Shown: positions 24,938-33,349 of the stretch, one piece after another | How positions within the stretch are numbered: the stretch's first letter is position 1 | How the letters are laid out: the number at the start of each line of letters is the position of its first letter | DNA from: Competibacter sp963695105 | GTDB lineage: Bacteria > Pseudomonadota > Gammaproteobacteria > Competibacterales > Competibacteraceae | Assembly: GCA_963695105.1 (NCBI GenBank) | Contig: CAVOGC010000019.1 | Location: 10,769 to 74,768 of the forward strand | Direction of reading: 5' to 3' | DNA: 64,000 bases | Made by a program: the position numbers and the translations under genes | The notes under the pieces: generated by a model | What the model saw: only the letters and a program-made list of their open reading frames with translations | Databases searched by the model: none | Told to the model about the DNA's origin: nothing

Positions 24938-27900
24938 ATGAGTCACTTTCTCGACCGGCTGAATTTTTTCAAGAAAGCCACCGACACCTTCTCCGGCGAG
25001 CACGGAGTTGTCACCAACGAAGACCGTGGCTGGGAAGACGCCTACCGCGCCCGCTGGCAGCACGACAAGATCGTGCGTTCCACCCACGGGGTGAATTGCA
25101 CCGGTTCCTGTAGCTGGAAAATCTACGTCAAGAATGGCCTGGTCACCTGGGAAACCCAGCAGACCGATTACCCGCGCACCCGCGACGATCTGCCGAACCA
25201 CGAGCCACGCGGTTGCTCGCGTGGCGCGTCCTACAGTTGGTATCTGTACAGCGCCAACCGGGTGAAATACCCGATGATTCGCGGCCGGCTGATCAAGCTC
25301 TGGCGGGCGGCGCTGGCGGCGAAGAAAGACCCGGTCGAGGCTTGGGCGTCCATCGTCGAGGACCCGGCCAAGGCGACCGAATACAAGAGCCAGCGCGGTT
25401 TGGGCGGCTTCGTCCGTTCGACTTGGGACGAAGTCAACCAGCTTATCGCCGCCGCCAATGTCTACACGGCCAAACAGTACGGCCCGGACCGCATCTACGG
25501 CTTCTCGCCGATTCCGGCCATGTCGATGGTGTCCTACGCTGCCGGCTCCCGTTATCTGTCGCTGATCGGCGGCGCTTGCGGCAGTTTCTACGACTGGTAT
25601 TGCGACCTGCCGCCGGCCAGCCCGATGATCTGGGGCGAGCAAACCGACGTGCCGGAATCCGCCGACTGGTACAACTCCACCTTCCTGATGATGTGGGGTT
25701 CCAACGTGCCGCAGACCCGCACCCCGGATGCCCATTTCATGACCGAGGTGCGCTACAAGGGCGCCAAGATCGCGGTGGTCTGCCCGGATTACTCGGAAGC
25801 CTCCAAGTTCGCCGACATCTGGCTGCATCCGAAGCAGGGCACCGACGCCGCCGTGGCCATGGCCATGGGTCATGTGATCCTGCGCGAGTTTCATCTCGAC
25901 GGGAAGAGCGAGTACTTCAGCAAGTACGTGCGCGAGACCACCGATTTCCCCTATCTGGTGATGCTCGACCCGCGTGAGGACGGGACTTTCGTCAACGGCC
26001 GTTTCCTGCGCGCTTCCGATCTGGCGAGCGGCGCGGGTCAGGCGAATAACCCGGAATGGAAAACCCTGGCGTTTGACGAAAACAGCGGCAATTTGCTGGT
26101 TCCGAACGGCTCCATCGGTTTCCGTTGGGGCGAGAAAGAGGGCATGGTCGGCAAGTGGAATCTGGAGCCGAAGGAAGCGCTGACCGGCGCGGAAACTCAG
26201 TTGCGGTTGTCGGTCAACGAGATTAAGGACGCGGTGGTTCCGGTCGGCTTCCCTTATTTCGGTTCGACCCAACATCCGCATTTCGCCTGCACCGAGCATG
26301 ACGCCGTGCAGGTGCGTCATGTGCCGGCCAAGAAGGTCAAGCTCGCCGATGGCTCCGAAGCGCTGGTCGCCACCGTCTACGACCTGACTTTGGCCCAATA
26401 CGGCCTGGATCGCGGTCTGGGTGGCGGCAACGTCGCGGCGACTTACGATGACGACGCGCCCTACACCCCAGCCTGGCAGGAAAAGGTCACCGGCGTACCG
26501 CGCGAGCAAATTATCACCGTGGCCCGCCAGTTTGCCGAGAACGCCGACAAGACCCACGGCAAGTCGATGATCATCATCGGCGCGGCGATGAACCACTGGT
26601 ATCACATGGACATGAACTACCGGGGCGTCATCAACATGCTGATGATGTGCGGCTGCGTCGGCCAGAGCGGCGGTGGCTGGTCGCATTACGTCGGCCAGGA
26701 GAAGCTGCGCCCGCAGACCGGCTGGACCGCGCTAGCCTTCGCCCTGGACTGGCACCGGCCGCCCCGGCACATGAACTCGACCTCGTTCTTCTACATCCAT
26801 AGCAGTCAATGGCGGCACGAAAAGCTGGCGATGACCGAGATTCTCTCGCCGCTGGCCGATCCGGGACAGTGGCAGGGGACGCAGATCGACTACAACGTGC
26901 GTTCGGCGCGCATGGGCTGGCTGCCGACCGCGCCGCATTTCGACGCCAATCCGCTCGCTATCGCTAGGGATGCCGCCGCCGCCGGCAAGGCTCCGAACGC
27001 GTATCTGGCGGAAAGCCTCAAGGCCGGCAAGGTCAACTTCGCTTTTGAAGATCCGGATAATCCGGTCAACTTCCCGCGCAACATGTTCGTGTGGCGCTCC
27101 AACCTGCTCGGCTCCTCGGGCAAGGGTCACGAATACTTCCTCAAGTATCTACTCGGCGCGGTACATGGCGTCCAGGGTAAGGATTTGGGCGAGGAGGGCG
27201 GCGAAAAACCGCTGGAAGTGAAATGGCGGAAGGGCGCGGAAGGGAAGCTCGATTTGCTGGTGACCCTGGATTTCCGCATGTCCACCACCTGCATGTATTC
27301 GGACATCGTGCTGCCGACCGCGACCTGGTATGAAAAGAACGATCTCAACACCAGCGACATGCATCCGTTCATTCACCCGCTGAGTGCGGCGGTGGACCCG
27401 GCCTGGGAATCACGGACGGACTGGGATATTTTCAAGGGCATCGCTCGAACTTTCTCCGAGGTTTGCGTGGGTCATCTGGGTGTGGAAAAAGACATCGTCG
27501 CTCTGCCGACCCTGCACGACACCCCCAGCGAACTAGCCATGCCGGACGTGAAGGATTGGAAGAAGGGTGAATGCGAGCTGATCCCCGGCAAGACCGCGCC
27601 GAGCCTGATCGTGGTCGAGCGCGACTATCCGAACACCTACAAGAAGTTCACCTCGGTCGGGCCACTGTTGGACACCATCGGCAACGGCGGTAAGGGTATT
27701 AGCTGGAACACCGAACACGAGGTCGAAGCGCTGGCGACTCTCAATTACACCGTGCTGGAGGACGGCGTGTCCAAGGGCCGGCCCCGCATTGACAGCGATA
27801 TCGACGCCGCCGAAATGATCATGATGCTGGCCCCGGAGACCAACGGCCATGTGGCGGTGAAAGCCTGGGCGGCGTTGGGCAAGATCACCGGCCGCGACCA

Positions 27901-28696
27901 TACCCATCTGGCCCTCCCCAAGGAACACGAGAAGATCCGCTTCCGCGACATTCAGGCCCAGCCGCGCAAGATCATATCCTCGCCGACCTGGTCGGGTTTG
28001 GAGGATGAAAAGGTCAGCTACAACGCCGGCTACACCAACGTCCACGAACTGATCCCGTGGCGGACCCTGACCGGTCGCCAGCAGTTCTATCAGGATCATC
28101 CGTGGATGCTCGGCTTCGGCGAGGCGATGTGCGCCTACCGGCCACCGGTGGACATGAAGACCGTCGAGCCGATCATCGGCAAGAAGCCGAACGGCAACCC
28201 GGAAATCGTGCTGAACTTCATCACCCCACACCAGAAGTGGGGTATCCACAGCACCTACACCGACAACCTGCTGATGCTCACCCTGTCGCGGGGTGGCCCG
28301 ATCATCTGGATGTCCGAGATCGACGCAAAAAAGGCCGGAATCGAGGACAACGACTGGATCGAGGCTTACAACCTCAATGGCGCCATCGCCGCCCGCGCCG
28401 TGGTCAGCCAGCGGGTGCCGGAAGGCATGTCGATGATGTACCACGCCCAGGAGAAGATCGTGAACACGCCTGGGTCGGAAATCACCGGCACCCGCGGTGG
28501 CATTCACAACTCGGTCACCCGCACCGTGCTGAAACCGACCCACATGATCGGCGGCTACGCCCAGCAGAGCTACGGCTTCAATTATTACGGCACCGTCGGC
28601 GCCAATCGCGACGAGTTCATTATCGTCCGCAAGATGGCCAAGATCGATTGGCTGGATGACGAAACCCCGGCCGATGCCACCGTGGAGGCTCATTGA
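24938..28696 (+). CDS. narG: Respiratory nitrate reductase alpha subunit
   Basis: Catalytic subunit that reduces nitrate to nitrite on the cytosolic side of the inner membrane, using quinol electrons delivered via NarI and NarH. The 1252-residue length is normal (E. coli 1247). The FS0 cluster ligands are H50, C54, C58 and C93 (HGVNCTGSC, EPRGCSRGASYSW). The molybdenum ligand is D223 in WYCDLPPASP. The N-terminus lacks a twin-arginine signal and keeps the vestigial MSHFLDRLNFF form seen in NarG. GAGG lies 8 bases upstream of the ATG. First gene of a compact narGHJI set. Confidence 0.98.
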   Translation: MSHFLDRLNFFKKATDTFSGEHGVVTNEDRGWEDAYRARWQHDKIVRSTHGVNCTGSCSWKIYVKNGLVTWETQQTDYPRTRDDLPNHEPRGCSRGASYSWYLYSANRVKYPMIRGRLIKLWRAALAAKKDPVEAWASIVEDPAKATEYKSQRGLGGFVRSTWDEVNQLIAAANVYTAKQYGPDRIYGFSPIPAMSMVSYAAGSRYLSLIGGACGSFYDWYCDLPPASPMIWGEQTDVPESADWYNSTFLMMWGSNVPQTRTPDAHFMTEVRYKGAKIAVVCPDYSEASKFADIWLHPKQGTDAAVAMAMGHVILREFHLDGKSEYFSKYVRETTDFPYLVMLDPREDGTFVNGRFLRASDLASGAGQANNPEWKTLAFDENSGNLLVPNGSIGFRWGEKEGMVGKWNLEPKEALTGAETQLRLSVNEIKDAVVPVGFPYFGSTQHPHFACTEHDAVQVRHVPAKKVKLADGSEALVATVYDLTLAQYGLDRGLGGGNVAATYDDDAPYTPAWQEKVTGVPREQIITVARQFAENADKTHGKSMIIIGAAMNHWYHMDMNYRGVINMLMMCGCVGQSGGGWSHYVGQEKLRPQTGWTALAFALDWHRPPRHMNSTSFFYIHSSQWRHEKLAMTEILSPLADPGQWQGTQIDYNVRSARMGWLPTAPHFDANPLAIARDAAAAGKAPNAYLAESLKAGKVNFAFEDPDNPVNFPRNMFVWRSNLLGSSGKGHEYFLKYLLGAVHGVQGKDLGEEGGEKPLEVKWRKGAEGKLDLLVTLDFRMSTTCMYSDIVLPTATWYEKNDLNTSDMHPFIHPLSAAVDPAWESRTDWDIFKGIARTFSEVCVGHLGVEKDIVALPTLHDTPSELAMPDVKDWKKGECELIPGKTAPSLIVVERDYPNTYKKFTSVGPLLDTIGNGGKGISWNTEHEVEALATLNYTVLEDGVSKGRPRIDSDIDAAEMIMMLAPETNGHVAVKAWAALGKITGRDHTHLALPKEHEKIRFRDIQAQPRKIISSPTWSGLEDEKVSYNAGYTNVHELIPWRTLTGRQQFYQDHPWMLGFGEAMCAYRPPVDMKTVEPIIGKKPNGNPEIVLNFITPHQKWGIHSTYTDNLLMLTLSRGGPIIWMSEIDAKKAGIEDNDWIEAYNLNGAIAARAVVSQRVPEGMSMMYHAQEKIVNTPGSEITGTRGGIHNSVTRTVLKPTHMIGGYAQQSYGFNYYGTVGANRDEFIIVRKMAKIDWLDDETPADATVEAH

Positions 28697-28697
28697 C

Positions 28698-30251
28698 ATG
28701 AAAGTACGCGCACAAATCGCCATGGTCCTGAATCTGGACAAGTGCATTGGCTGCCACACCTGTTCGGTGACCTGCAAGAACGTTTGGACCAGCCGCGACG
28801 GCATGGAATACGCCTGGTTCAACAACGTCGAGACCAAACCCGGCATCGGTTATCCCAAGGAATGGGAGAACCAGCAAAAATGGAACGGCGGCTGGAAGCG
28901 CCGCCGGGACGGCAAAATCGAGCCGAAGCAGGGCGGCAAGTGGCGGATTCTGGCCAATATCTTCGCCAATCCCGATCTGCCGGCCATCGACGACTACTAC
29001 GAACCGTGGGATTACGACTACGCGCATTTGCAGAATGCGCCGGAGTCGAAAGCCATGCCCACCGCCCGGCCGCGTTCGGCCATCAGCGGCGAACGGATGC
29101 AGAAGATCCACTGGGGGCCGAACTGGGAGGAAATTCTCGGCACCGAGTTCGCCAAGCGTTCCAAGGACACCAACTTCGAGAACGTGCAGAAGGAGGTTTA
29201 CGGCGAGTTCGAAAACACCTTCATGATGTACTTGCCGCGCCTTTGCGAGCATTGCCTGAACCCGGCCTGCGTCGCGTCCTGCCCATCGGGCGCGATCTAC
29301 AAGCGCGAGGAGGACGGCATCGTCCTAATCGACCAGGACAAATGCCGAGGCTGGCGGATGTGCGTCTCCGGTTGCCCGTACAAGAAGATTTACTACAACT
29401 GGAACACCGGCAAATCCGAAAAGTGCATCCTCTGCTACCCGCGCATCGAGATCGGCCAGCCGACCGTCTGTTCGGAAACCTGCGTGGGCCGCATCCGCTA
29501 CCTGGGCGTGTTGCTGTACGACGCCGACAAGATCGAACAGGCCGCCAGCGTCGCCGACGAGCAGAGTCTGTATCAGGCCCAGCTCGACATGTTCCTCGAT
29601 CCGTTCAACCCGACGGTGCAAGCCGAGGCGCGCAAGGCCGGCATTCCCGAACCGTGGCTGGAAGCCGCTCAGGAGTCGCCGATCTACAAGATGGCGATCG
29701 AGTGGAAAATCGCTTTCCCGCTGCATCCCGAGTATCGCACGCTGCCGATGGTCTGGTACGTGCCGGCGCTGTCGCCGATCCAGGCCCGCGCCGAGTCCGG
29801 TCAGATCGGCATGAACGGCATCATCCCCGATGTCGGCTCGTTGCGGATTCCGCTGAAGTACCTGGCCAACCTGCTGACCGCCGGCGACGAAAAGCCGGTC
29901 AAGCTGGCGCTGGAGCGGATGTTGGCGATGCGGGCCTACATGCGTGGCAAGACGGTGGATGGGGAAATCCGCGACGACGTCTTGAAAGCGGTCAATCTGC
30001 GCATCGACCAGGTTGAATCCATGTACCGCTATCTGGCCATCGCCAATTTTGAAGATCGCTTCGTCATTCCGACCAGTCACCGCGAATACGCCAGCGCGAC
30101 CTACGACGCCTTCGGCGAACGCGGCGGCTGCGGCTTCAGCTTCGGCAACGGCTGCTCGCCGGGCACGGACAAGACCAACTTGTTCGGCGGCAAGAAAGTG
30201 GCCACGCGCCGGGCGGTTCCCATTCGAGTGGAGCCGCCGACCAAAGCCTGA
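28698..30251 (+). CDS. narH: Respiratory nitrate reductase beta subunit
   Basis: Iron-sulfur electron wire between NarI haems and the NarG active site. The 517-residue product starts at ATG 28698, one base after the narG stop, and has four cluster motifs: CIGCHTCSVTCKNVW (C16, C19, C22, C26), CEHCLNPACVASCPSGA, CRGWRMCVSGCP and CILCYPRIE with VCSETCVGR. The tryptophan in CRGWRMC replaces a cysteine, giving the 3Fe-4S centre as in E. coli. A longer frame from 28656 inside narG is rejected. Confidence 0.97.
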   Translation: MKVRAQIAMVLNLDKCIGCHTCSVTCKNVWTSRDGMEYAWFNNVETKPGIGYPKEWENQQKWNGGWKRRRDGKIEPKQGGKWRILANIFANPDLPAIDDYYEPWDYDYAHLQNAPESKAMPTARPRSAISGERMQKIHWGPNWEEILGTEFAKRSKDTNFENVQKEVYGEFENTFMMYLPRLCEHCLNPACVASCPSGAIYKREEDGIVLIDQDKCRGWRMCVSGCPYKKIYYNWNTGKSEKCILCYPRIEIGQPTVCSETCVGRIRYLGVLLYDADKIEQAASVADEQSLYQAQLDMFLDPFNPTVQAEARKAGIPEPWLEAAQESPIYKMAIEWKIAFPLHPEYRTLPMVWYVPALSPIQARAESGQIGMNGIIPDVGSLRIPLKYLANLLTAGDEKPVKLALERMLAMRAYMRGKTVDGEIRDDVLKAVNLRIDQVESMYRYLAIANFEDRFVIPTSHREYASATYDAFGERGGCGFSFGNGCSPGTDKTNLFGGKKVATRRAVPIRVEPPTKA

Positions 30252-30265
30252 ACCGAGAGCGAACG

Positions 30266-30301
30266 CCCCTCTCCTTCTGGGAGAGGGGTTGGGGTGAGGG
30301 C
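30266..30301. repeat. Intergenic palindromic repeat, copy 1
   Basis: CCCCTCTCC / GGAGAGGGG stem (30266-30274, 30280-30288) followed by TTGGGGTGAGGG. It shares its layout with the copies at 31057, 51030 and 51085. Here it sits between narH and narJ; it may reduce read-through or stabilise upstream mRNA. Confidence 0.75.
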
Positions 30302-30333
30302 GCTGGTATCGGGCGCCACATACACGAGGTGGA

Positions 30334-31050
30334 ATGATGAAAACCCTGAAAGTCCTGTCCGCCCTGCTGTGCTACCCGGAACCGGAGATGCGGGCGGCGT
30401 TGGAGGAGATGGCGGAGGTTCTCGTCCGGGAGAATTTGTTGCCGGAGCGCGAGCAGCAGGCGTTGCTGGCGATGATGAGCCAGATGCGGCGGACCGATCT
30501 GATCGAGTTGCAGGAACGGTATGTTCGACTGTTCGACCGGGGCCGGGCGTTGTCGCTGCATCTGTTCGAGCATATCCACGGCGAATCGCGGGATCGCGGT
30601 CAGGCGATGATCAACCTGCTGGAGGTGTACCGCCAGCATGGTTTTGCACTGAGCGCCCGCGAGCTGCCCGATTACCTGCCGCTGTTATTGGAGTATCTGG
30701 CGCAACGCCCGGATGGGGAGGCGCTGGACATGCTGGCCGACGCCATGCACGTCATGGCCTTGCTCGGCGCCCGGCTGGCTGAACGCGGCAGCGATTATCA
30801 CGTCGTGTTCGACGCGCTGGCCGCGCTGGTCGGCCTGCCGGCGGACATCGAGGAGATTCGCCGGCGGGCCGCGACCGAGGGTCCCGATCAGGCGATCGTC
30901 AACATGGACAAGATTTGGGAAGAAGAGGCGGTGACCTTCCTGGCGAATCAAGAGGGGTGTGGATCTCGCCAGGACTTGCAGGATGCGGCCCAGCCGGTGC
31001 GTTGGAAACCCTCGCCGGGTTCAACCTCGCCAGCCGTTCGTTCCCTATAA
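30334..31050 (+). CDS. narJ: Nitrate reductase maturation chaperone
   Basis: Cytosolic chaperone (238 residues) that binds apo-NarG and helps insert the molybdenum cofactor; it is not part of the final enzyme. Family features are LKVLSALLCYPEPEMRAAL, LQERYVRLFDRGRALSLHLFEHIHGESRDRGQAM (the signature region) and MDKIWEEEAVTF near the C-terminus. GAGGTGG precedes tandem ATGs at 30334 and 30337. The last 25 residues are Ser/Pro-rich and not conserved. Confidence 0.96.
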   Translation: MMKTLKVLSALLCYPEPEMRAALEEMAEVLVRENLLPEREQQALLAMMSQMRRTDLIELQERYVRLFDRGRALSLHLFEHIHGESRDRGQAMINLLEVYRQHGFALSARELPDYLPLLLEYLAQRPDGEALDMLADAMHVMALLGARLAERGSDYHVVFDALAALVGLPADIEEIRRRAATEGPDQAIVNMDKIWEEEAVTFLANQEGCGSRQDLQDAAQPVRWKPSPGSTSPAVRSL

Positions 31051-31056
31051 AAATAT

Positions 31057-31089
31057 CCCTCGCCCCTTGGGAGGGGTTGGGGGTGAGGG
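31057..31089. repeat. Intergenic palindromic repeat, copy 2
   Basis: CCCTCGCCCC-TTGG-GAGGGGTTGGGGGTGAGGG, a weaker-stem copy of the repeat at 30266, six bases past the narJ stop. Two copies therefore flank narJ within the nar operon. Confidence 0.7.
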
Positions 31090-31117
31090 TGGTTATTACC
31101 CATTCGAGGCTACGATC

Positions 31118-31798
31118 ATGAACTACCTGGATTTTCTTCTGTTTGGCGTTTATCCCTATCTGGCCGGTACCGTGTTTCTGCTCGGCAGCCTGGCGCGGTT
31201 CGACCGCGACCAGTTCACCTGGAAGGCGCATTCCAGCCAGATGCTCAACAACAAGAACATGCGCTGGGCCAGCAATCTGTTCCATGTGGGTATCCTGTTG
31301 CTGTTCGTCGGTCACTTCGTCGGCATGTTGACGCCGCCGGCCATTTTCCACGCCCTTGGCGTTTCCGCCGGGGCCAAGCAGGTGCTGGCCATCGTCGCCG
31401 GCAGCGTCGCCGGGTTGATGTGCTTCGCCGGCCTGACCATGCTGGTGCAGCGGCGGTTGACCGATCCGAAGGTGCGGGCCACCAGCACCCGGATGGATAT
31501 CTTCATCCTGCTGCTGCTGTATGCCCAGTTGATCCTCGGCCTGCTGACCATCCCGCTGTCGTTGATGCACCTGGACGGTCACAACATGCTGAATCTGATG
31601 ACCTGGGGGCGCAATGTCGTTACCTTCGATCCGGTGGAGGCGGTGGCGGCTCTCGGCGAGGTCGGCCTGCTGTTCAGGTTGCACATCTTTCTGGGCCTGA
31701 CGGTCTTTCTGGTATTCCCGTTCAGCCGGCTGGTGCATATCTGGAGCGCGCCGGTCACCTACGTGGCTCGTCCGTATCAGGTGGTGCGGCAGCGCTGA
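31118..31798 (+). CDS. narI: Respiratory nitrate reductase gamma subunit
   Basis: Dihaem cytochrome b membrane anchor (226 residues, five helices) that oxidises quinol at the periplasmic side. Axial haem histidines are H56 and H66 (ASNLFHVGILLLFVGHFVG) and H189 and H207 (LLFRLHIFLG, RLVHIWS), at positions almost identical to E. coli NarI. The ATG at 31118 (MNYLDFLLFGVYPY) is the family start; a longer frame from 30959 would overlap narJ. Completes narGHJI. Confidence 0.97.
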   Translation: MNYLDFLLFGVYPYLAGTVFLLGSLARFDRDQFTWKAHSSQMLNNKNMRWASNLFHVGILLLFVGHFVGMLTPPAIFHALGVSAGAKQVLAIVAGSVAGLMCFAGLTMLVQRRLTDPKVRATSTRMDIFILLLLYAQLILGLLTIPLSLMHLDGHNMLNLMTWGRNVVTFDPVEAVAALGEVGLLFRLHIFLGLTVFLVFPFSRLVHIWSAPVTYVARPYQVVRQR

Positions 31799-31813
31799 TT
31801 CGGTTGGGCGGCG

Positions 31814-32326
31814 ATGAAAGTTCTCGGCGTCAGCGGCTGGAGCGGCTGCGGCAAGACCACGCTCATCGTTGCCCTGCTGCCCCGGCTGCGGGCGCGCGGG
31901 CTGACCGTGTCCACGCTCAAGCACGCCCATCACGATGTGGATTTGGACTCGCCCGGCAAGGATACCTGGCGTCATCGTCAGGCCGGCGCCCATGAAGTGA
32001 TTCTGGCGACCGGCCGCCGTTGGGCCTTGTTGCACGAACTGCGCGAGGAACCGGAACCCGTGCTGGCCGAATTGCTCGCCCGCCTGCAGCCGGTGGACCT
32101 GGTGTTGGTGGAGGGTTGGAAAACCGGCGCCTATCCCAAACTGGAAATCTGGCGGCGGCTCGCCGAGGACAAGCCGCCGCGTTTCCCGAGCGACTCGACC
32201 ATCGTCGCCGTCGCCAGCGAGCCGTTGATGGAGCCGGCGGCGCATGGCCGTCCCGGTTTGCCGGTATTCCCGCTGGCCGACCTGGACGGTATCGCCGGAT
32301 TCGTGGCGGATTTCGCCCGGTCCTGA
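31814..32326 (+). CDS. mobB: Molybdopterin-guanine dinucleotide biosynthesis adaptor MobB
   Basis: A 170-residue GTP-binding protein that assists MobA in bis-MGD formation. The P-loop is GWSGCGKTTL (residues 8-17), the switch-like segment is LKHAHHDVDLDSPGKDTWRHRQAGA, and VDLVLVEGWK is the Walker B-like strand typical of MobB. It begins 15 bases after narI and is most likely the last gene of the nar operon, tying cofactor synthesis to nitrate reductase expression. Confidence 0.93.
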   Translation: MKVLGVSGWSGCGKTTLIVALLPRLRARGLTVSTLKHAHHDVDLDSPGKDTWRHRQAGAHEVILATGRRWALLHELREEPEPVLAELLARLQPVDLVLVEGWKTGAYPKLEIWRRLAEDKPPRFPSDSTIVAVASEPLMEPAAHGRPGLPVFPLADLDGIAGFVADFARS

Positions 32327-32515
32327 GCCTGCGTTCGACCACGCGGTGGTTTCCGCGCCGTCTTGACTTGCGGTTTGGCCGGATCTGCGCGAAAGTGCCG
32401 TATTGGGCTAATCCGGCGGCGCAACTGTTCACTGTGATGATCTTCCGGCAACGGTTCGAACGAATGGCTCCACACTGGCGGCGTGGAGCACTCCGCGCGG
32501 GCAACGGGTGGGACC

Positions 32516-33280
32516 ATGGCTGAATCCGATAGCCGTGCGTCCGCCCGCCGGCATACCGCGCACCTGCTGAATATTTTGCGCGGCCACGGTTCGGAATCCG
32601 GCTCGGCATCGGCGGACCCGGCGCCACCCGCCCCGGTCGCTGGCTCCAAAGCGGGCGGCCCCGCCCGAGCCGAACCGCCCGCGCCTAACCTTGGCGCACC
32701 CGCGAAAATAGCCGAGGCCGTGGTTCCCTACCTTCCCCTCCCGCCACTTCCGGTGCCGGCGCCGGGTCGATCGGCGCCGCGTGCTCCAGCTTTGCCCGCC
32801 AGCCAGGAAGCGCCGCCGCGCCAGCGGACGGGTTCCGTCCCGACGGTGGGGGAGTGCCTGCGCCGTCCGCAGGGGACTTTGGGGCGGCTGATGGCGCGCG
32901 CCGACCGACTGACCCAGCTCAACCATGTCTTCCGCGCCTACCTGCCGCCGCACCTGCACGATCATGTGGTGTTGATCCGGCTGGATCAGGACGATTGGAC
33001 GGTGCATGCCGACTCGTCCAGTTGGGCCACCCGGCTGCGCTACGCCCTGCACAATATCCGCGAGGCGCTCGGCCAGCAACTCGGCATCCCCTTGCCCAAG
33101 CCCCGCGTCCGGGTGGTGCCACCCGCCTTCCCGCCGCGCCCCCGGCGGCCGAGGCTGACGCTAACCCAACGCAATGCGAAACTGTTGAAAGTCACCGCCC
33201 GCAACGTGCCGGACTCGCGCCTGAGCGCGGCCCTGCTGCGGCTGGCGCAACATGCGGGTCCTTCCTCCGAGACCGCTTAA
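32516..33280 (+). CDS. DUF721/DciA-like protein
   Basis: A 254-residue protein in three parts: an Ala/Pro-rich, probably disordered N-terminus (1-110), a DUF721-like domain (about 115-190: LMARADRLTQLNHVFRAYLPPHL, then VHADSSSWATRLRYALHNIREAL), and a basic tail. The DUF721 family includes DciA, a loader of the replicative helicase DnaB in bacteria lacking DnaC. The similarity is judged by pattern only, and the domain is not at the N-terminus as in most DciA proteins, so the function is tentative. ATG 32516 is chosen because GGGTGGGA precedes it; an in-frame start at 32483 is possible. recC follows after 69 bases. Confidence 0.65.
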   Translation: MAESDSRASARRHTAHLLNILRGHGSESGSASADPAPPAPVAGSKAGGPARAEPPAPNLGAPAKIAEAVVPYLPLPPLPVPAPGRSAPRAPALPASQEAPPRQRTGSVPTVGECLRRPQGTLGRLMARADRLTQLNHVFRAYLPPHLHDHVVLIRLDQDDWTVHADSSSWATRLRYALHNIREALGQQLGIPLPKPRVRVVPPAFPPRPRRPRLTLTQRNAKLLKVTARNVPDSRLSAALLRLAQHAGPSSETA

Positions 33281-33349
33281 GATCGCCGGACCCAAACTGG
33301 CGGCGACCGGCCCGCGCCGTGCTTTTTTCCAGCCATCAAGGCGCTCCTC